Assembly (NCBI RefSeq): GCF_000372725.1
Contig: NW_005200507.1
Span: 339,328 to 403,327 of the forward strand
Source: Emiliania huxleyi CCMP1516
Lineage: Eukaryota > Haptophyta > Isochrysidales > Noelaerhabdaceae
Length of the DNA: 64,000 nt
Direction: 5' to 3'
Position 1 is the stretch's first letter. Each line of letters starts with the position of its first letter. Below, piece after piece: positions 61,451-64,000 of the stretch. The translations under genes were made by a program, and so were the position numbers. The notes beneath the pieces were generated by a model. The model saw only the letters and a list, made by a program, of their open reading frames with translations. It did not search any database and was not told where the DNA came from.

Positions 61451-61835
61451 CCGCCCCAGCCGCCGCTTCCGCCTCCTGGGAGGACATCGCGTGTTCATCC
61501 TTGGCGAGGGCCCGGCGCAGCGGCGTGGCCACCCCCTCCACTGCCGCGCGGCGGGCGATGACGAGGGCCGCCTCCTGAGGCGTGGCAAAGCAGCCGAGGA
61601 CGAGGGCGTGGCCGTTGCAAGACGCCCGCGCCACGTACGGCCTCGTGCTATTCTTGATCTTGCCGACGCTCTTGAAGCCAGTGGCGCTCTTGTCCGACAG
61701 CGCCAGCGTCAGGTCCTCAGCCTCCGCCGCCGCTTCAGCCTCCTCGGCCGTAAGCGGCTTTGGCGGCTCCGGCCCTAAGCCCAGCGCCTCTTGCACGGAG
61801 ATAAGCGCCCCTCCTGGAGGCCCGGGCATCATCAT
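61440..61835 (-). pseudogene. AP2-like domain gene, 3' end replaced by repeats
   Basis: From the ATG at 61835: PLTAEEAEAAAEAEDLTLALSDKSATGFKSVGKIKNSTRPYVARASCNGHALVLGCFATPQEAALVIARRAAVEG. The G-F-K-S-V start, three strands and the TPQEAALVIAR helix form an AP2-type fold. After codon 130 the frame runs into R1 and R3 sequence with no further domain, so the original C-terminus seems lost. It could be a second remnant of the gene type at 48.6-49.8 kb. Confidence 0.5.
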
Positions 61836-62184
61836 GCTTCATGGCCACAGAGGGGTTCTTTTCTTCGCGGTCGACCGCTGCCCGCTCGCCCCTTGGTCCT
61901 CCCCCTCCTCGTCCGCCTCGCCGGTCTGTCCGCCCTTATCCCCTTTCTTCCCTAGACGCAACTTGTCCTGGAGCACTTGGAGCACTTGGAGCTTGGATCC
62001 ACGCCGTAGGTTTTCTTGTGCCAGTGTGCTGTGAGAGAGGCTTGTATCTTAAGAATTCTTGCGCACCCTCTGGCGCAGGGGCGGCGTGACGGTCTTGACC
62101 TTCACCCAGCAGCGCCACGGCCAAACGAGCCGGCGCCCACCCGCGTTGCGCTGTGAAGAGGCACCGACACTGCGACCGTGCCTC
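61836..62184 (+). promoter_or_regulatory. NSUN5 upstream region with shared 26-bp leader element
   Basis: GGAGCACTTGGAGCACTTGG at about 61971-61992, then 62018-62043 (identical to 17156-17181 reversed), then AAGAATTC at 62051-62058. The GCACTTGGAGCACTTGGAGC motif also occurs at about 19050, just upstream of the amino-acid transporter start. Confidence 0.5.
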
Positions 62185-63333
62185 ATGCAAGGCGAGGACA
62201 CGCGCCTACCCGGACTGCCGCGCTACGTGCGAATCAACACGCTCAAGCTCGGCGCAAAGGCCGCTGACCGAGCGCTGCTCGAGAGCGGGTACCGGCGCGC
62301 CGCCGACGCCGCTGACGCCGGCAAGAGGAGTTACCACTGCGACGAGGACGTGCCGGACCTGCTCGTCTTCAAGCCAAAGGGCAAGTCCGACATCAGCCGC
62401 CTGCCGCTCGTCGCCACGGGTGAGGTGGTCGTGCAGCAGAAGGCGTCCTGCTTCCCGGCCCTCGCGCTCGCGCCTCCGCCCGGCGCCGTTGTGATCGACG
62501 GCTGCGCCGCGCCGGGGAACAAGACGAGCCACCTCGCGATGCTGATGGAGAACCGCGGCCGGGTGCTCGCCTTCGACATGAACGAGCGGCGCTGCGCGCT
62601 GCTCCGCGAACGGATGGCCCTCAAGGGCGCGAGCATCGTGAGCGCGCGCCACGCCTCGTTCCTGTCCGCCGCGCCGGCCGACCCGGAGTACGCGGGCGTG
62701 ACGCACGTGCTGCTCGACCCGTCCTGCTCCTCGTCGGGCATGTCGCTCGACCCGATCACCGAGCCGGCCGCACTCGCAGAGCTCGCCTCCAACCAGCGCG
62801 CCCTGCTGCTGCACGCGATGGCCTTCCCCGGCGTGACGGCGATCGTCTACTCGACTTGCTCCGTCAACGAGGCGGAGAACGAGATGGTGGTCGCCGCCGT
62901 GCTGCAGGCGCAGGCCGACGCGCCGCCGGAGCGCCGTTTCCGCCTCGTCCCCGCCCTGCCCGCCTGGCACCGGCGAGGCCACCGCTGCGCCGCCATCTCC
63001 GGCGCCGCGCGCAGGGAGGAGGTCGCGGCCTGCTGCGTGCGGACCCTCTACCCCGACGACGGCACCATCGGCTTCTTCGTCGCCCGCTTCGAGCGCGAGG
63101 CCGCCGCGCCGCCGCCGCCCTCGGACGCGCTGCTGCACAAGCTCAAGAAGCTCGGCCGCGAGCGAGCCAAGCGGGGCAGGCGGGCGCGCGGCGCCGCCGC
63201 GGCGCCGCCGGAGCCGGGCGCCGGTGGCGAGGCGGAGGCAACGGCGGCCGCCCAGCCGGCGCCGAGGCCGGTGCCCGACTGGCGGCGAGAGCGAGACGAG
63301 CGAAAGAAGCGGCAGAGGGGGACGAAGGCGTGA
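62185..63333 (+). CDS. NSUN5: NSUN5/Rcm1-type rRNA (cytosine-C5) methyltransferase
   Basis: Makes m5C in 25S/28S rRNA using S-adenosylmethionine. The 382-residue frame contains LPRYVRINTLK, VVVQQKASCFPALAL, motif I VIDGCAAPGNKTSHLA, AFDMNERR, motif IV LLDPSCSSSGM (Cys) and motif VI VYSTCSVNEAENE (catalytic Cys), then LPAWHRRG and a basic Ala/Arg tail (RERDERKKRQRGTKA). Human NSUN5 has over 100 residues before LPRFVRVNTLK; here only about 10-50 precede it, so an upstream exon may be missing from my model. The open frame continues upstream of the ATG at 62185 to a TTG near 62059. Confidence 0.88.
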   Translation: MQGEDTRLPGLPRYVRINTLKLGAKAADRALLESGYRRAADAADAGKRSYHCDEDVPDLLVFKPKGKSDISRLPLVATGEVVVQQKASCFPALALAPPPGAVVIDGCAAPGNKTSHLAMLMENRGRVLAFDMNERRCALLRERMALKGASIVSARHASFLSAAPADPEYAGVTHVLLDPSCSSSGMSLDPITEPAALAELASNQRALLLHAMAFPGVTAIVYSTCSVNEAENEMVVAAVLQAQADAPPERRFRLVPALPAWHRRGHRCAAISGAARREEVAACCVRTLYPDDGTIGFFVARFEREAAAPPPPSDALLHKLKKLGRERAKRGRRARGAAAAPPEPGAGGEAEATAAAQPAPRPVPDWRRERDERKKRQRGTKA

Positions 63334-63431
63334 TTAGCCAGCCGAGAATTCTTCTTCTCCCAAAACCAAACAGACCTCGCCGAATCATCAAGCGTTTGGG
63401 GACTCTCGCTCCCGCCAAACTGCATTCCCAC

Positions 63432-63872
63432 ATGCTCGTGCTAACAGTGGCGAGCGGGGCCTTGCTCCCGCCCCGCACGCCCGCGGGCCCTCGTTGGGCC
63501 GAGCGCGTCATCGCCGCGAGTCCTTTTGCTCTCGCCACCGAGCGGTGGACCGAACGCTACTGTTCATTGAGCCCGTTTGCGCTGGCCCAAACCTTCCCAG
63601 CGTCGACCTTTTCGGGAGGGTACGCCGCGCTTCCCGCCGAGGTCGACGTCACGGTGGTCGGTGGCAGGGCGACGTCGACAGTTGCACTCCTCCGCTCGCT
63701 CAGTGCGGCCACCGGTGTCACGCTGCGGCTGCTGCACCTTCCCGGCGGCGGCGACCTCGGCCAGTGCCGGGTCGTGGCGCTCGGGTCTCGTCAGGCGCTG
63801 CGGGCCTTCGTGCAGCGGGCGCGTGTGGCGGTCCCGGCGAACGAGCTCCTCGTTGCGTGGGCAAAGTCGTAA
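63432..63872 (+). CDS. Small hypothetical protein with N-terminal signal-like sequence
   Basis: 146 residues from the ATG at 63432. The N-terminus MLVLTVASGALLPPRTPAGPRW looks like a short signal peptide followed by a basic segment, as in bipartite plastid presequences. The C-terminal 75 residues (EVDVTVVGGRATSTVALLRSLSAATGVTLRLLHLP...CRVVALGSRQALRAFVQRARV) alternate strands and helices like a small alpha/beta domain. No family recognised. A GAATTC patch lies 80 bases upstream and a polyadenylation signal 115 bases after the stop. Confidence 0.6.
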   Translation: MLVLTVASGALLPPRTPAGPRWAERVIAASPFALATERWTERYCSLSPFALAQTFPASTFSGGYAALPAEVDVTVVGGRATSTVALLRSLSAATGVTLRLLHLPGGGDLGQCRVVALGSRQALRAFVQRARVAVPANELLVAWAKS

Positions 63873-63986
63873 GCTGCCAGTGCGTACTCGATCGTTTGCC
63901 TCCCATCTCCTGTTCTCTCTCCCTTTTTCAACTCTGTGTTCTTGTCATCTCTTTCTGTGCATGTCGAGAGATTGTGGATACGGCTT

Positions 63987-63992
63987 AATAAA
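63987..63992 (+). terminator. AATAAA polyadenylation signal
   Basis: A canonical hexamer 115 bases after the stop of the small gene at 63432-63872, followed by GCTTTTGT at the window end. It is the only clear case near a gene 3' end here. Confidence 0.6.
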
Positions 63993-64000
63993 GCTTTTGT

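Overview
This is a GC-rich nuclear segment of a eukaryotic, probably photosynthetic, unicellular alga. Many genes are split by short introns (about 65-305 nt), one end carries an AATAAA polyadenylation signal, and the gene set is eukaryotic: SERCA-type Ca2+ pump, RIO1 kinase, CIAO2, NSUN5, mitochondrial/plastid presequence protease, lysosomal-type glucosylceramidase, Vid27, ELO elongase. A haptophyte is my best guess, from the extreme GC content, the many GC-AG introns, an LpxK gene, an ELO elongase and a DIRS-like retroelement. This is inference; a pelagophyte or dinoflagellate-like alga is not excluded.

Layout. 0-9 kb: 3' part of an LpxK lipid A kinase gene, a small predicted membrane protein, an ELO elongase (minus) and a seven-exon P2A Ca2+-ATPase. 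9-13 kb: a MITE-like element with terminal inverted repeats, then a GH30 glucosylceramidase (minus) with a ricin-B-type lectin insert and a C-terminal membrane anchor. 13-24 kb: repeat family R1, a broken nucleoside-transporter fragment, an unknown multi-membrane protein, an AAAP amino-acid transporter, an R2 repeat and an F-box/LRR-like protein. 24-34.4 kb: a three-part fusion (2OG-oxygenase-like, Ctr copper transporter, HMA domain), RIO1 kinase (minus), an R3 repeat, a GTTATG motif array, a methyltransferase-WW fusion and Vid27 (minus). 34.4-38.2 kb: a decayed DIRS-like tyrosine-recombinase retrotransposon. 38.5-43.4 kb: a divergent pair (SRPBCC-like protein; C2 plus LRR protein), a basic protein and R2. 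43.6-50.6 kb: a candidate 7-kb element bounded by TTAA and 12-bp inverted repeats, carrying Helitron-like/PIF1-like and AP2-like reading frames. 50.6-64 kb: presequence protease, R3, CIAO2, R1, an ankyrin protein, a 172-bp minisatellite, a long TG tract, an AP2-like remnant, NSUN5 and a small secreted or plastid-targeted protein.

Two genome-wide themes stand out. First, 17 of the 28 introns I could place use GC rather than GT at the 5' splice site, and nearly all acceptors read AG|GT or AG|GC, the same signature as the donors. Second, at least seven introns contain a near-copy of the neighbouring exon edge, which is the footprint expected if they arose by tandem duplication of coding DNA. I regard this as the most informative signal in the window. 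All exon boundaries are inferred by eye from reading frame and family conservation, with no transcript evidence.
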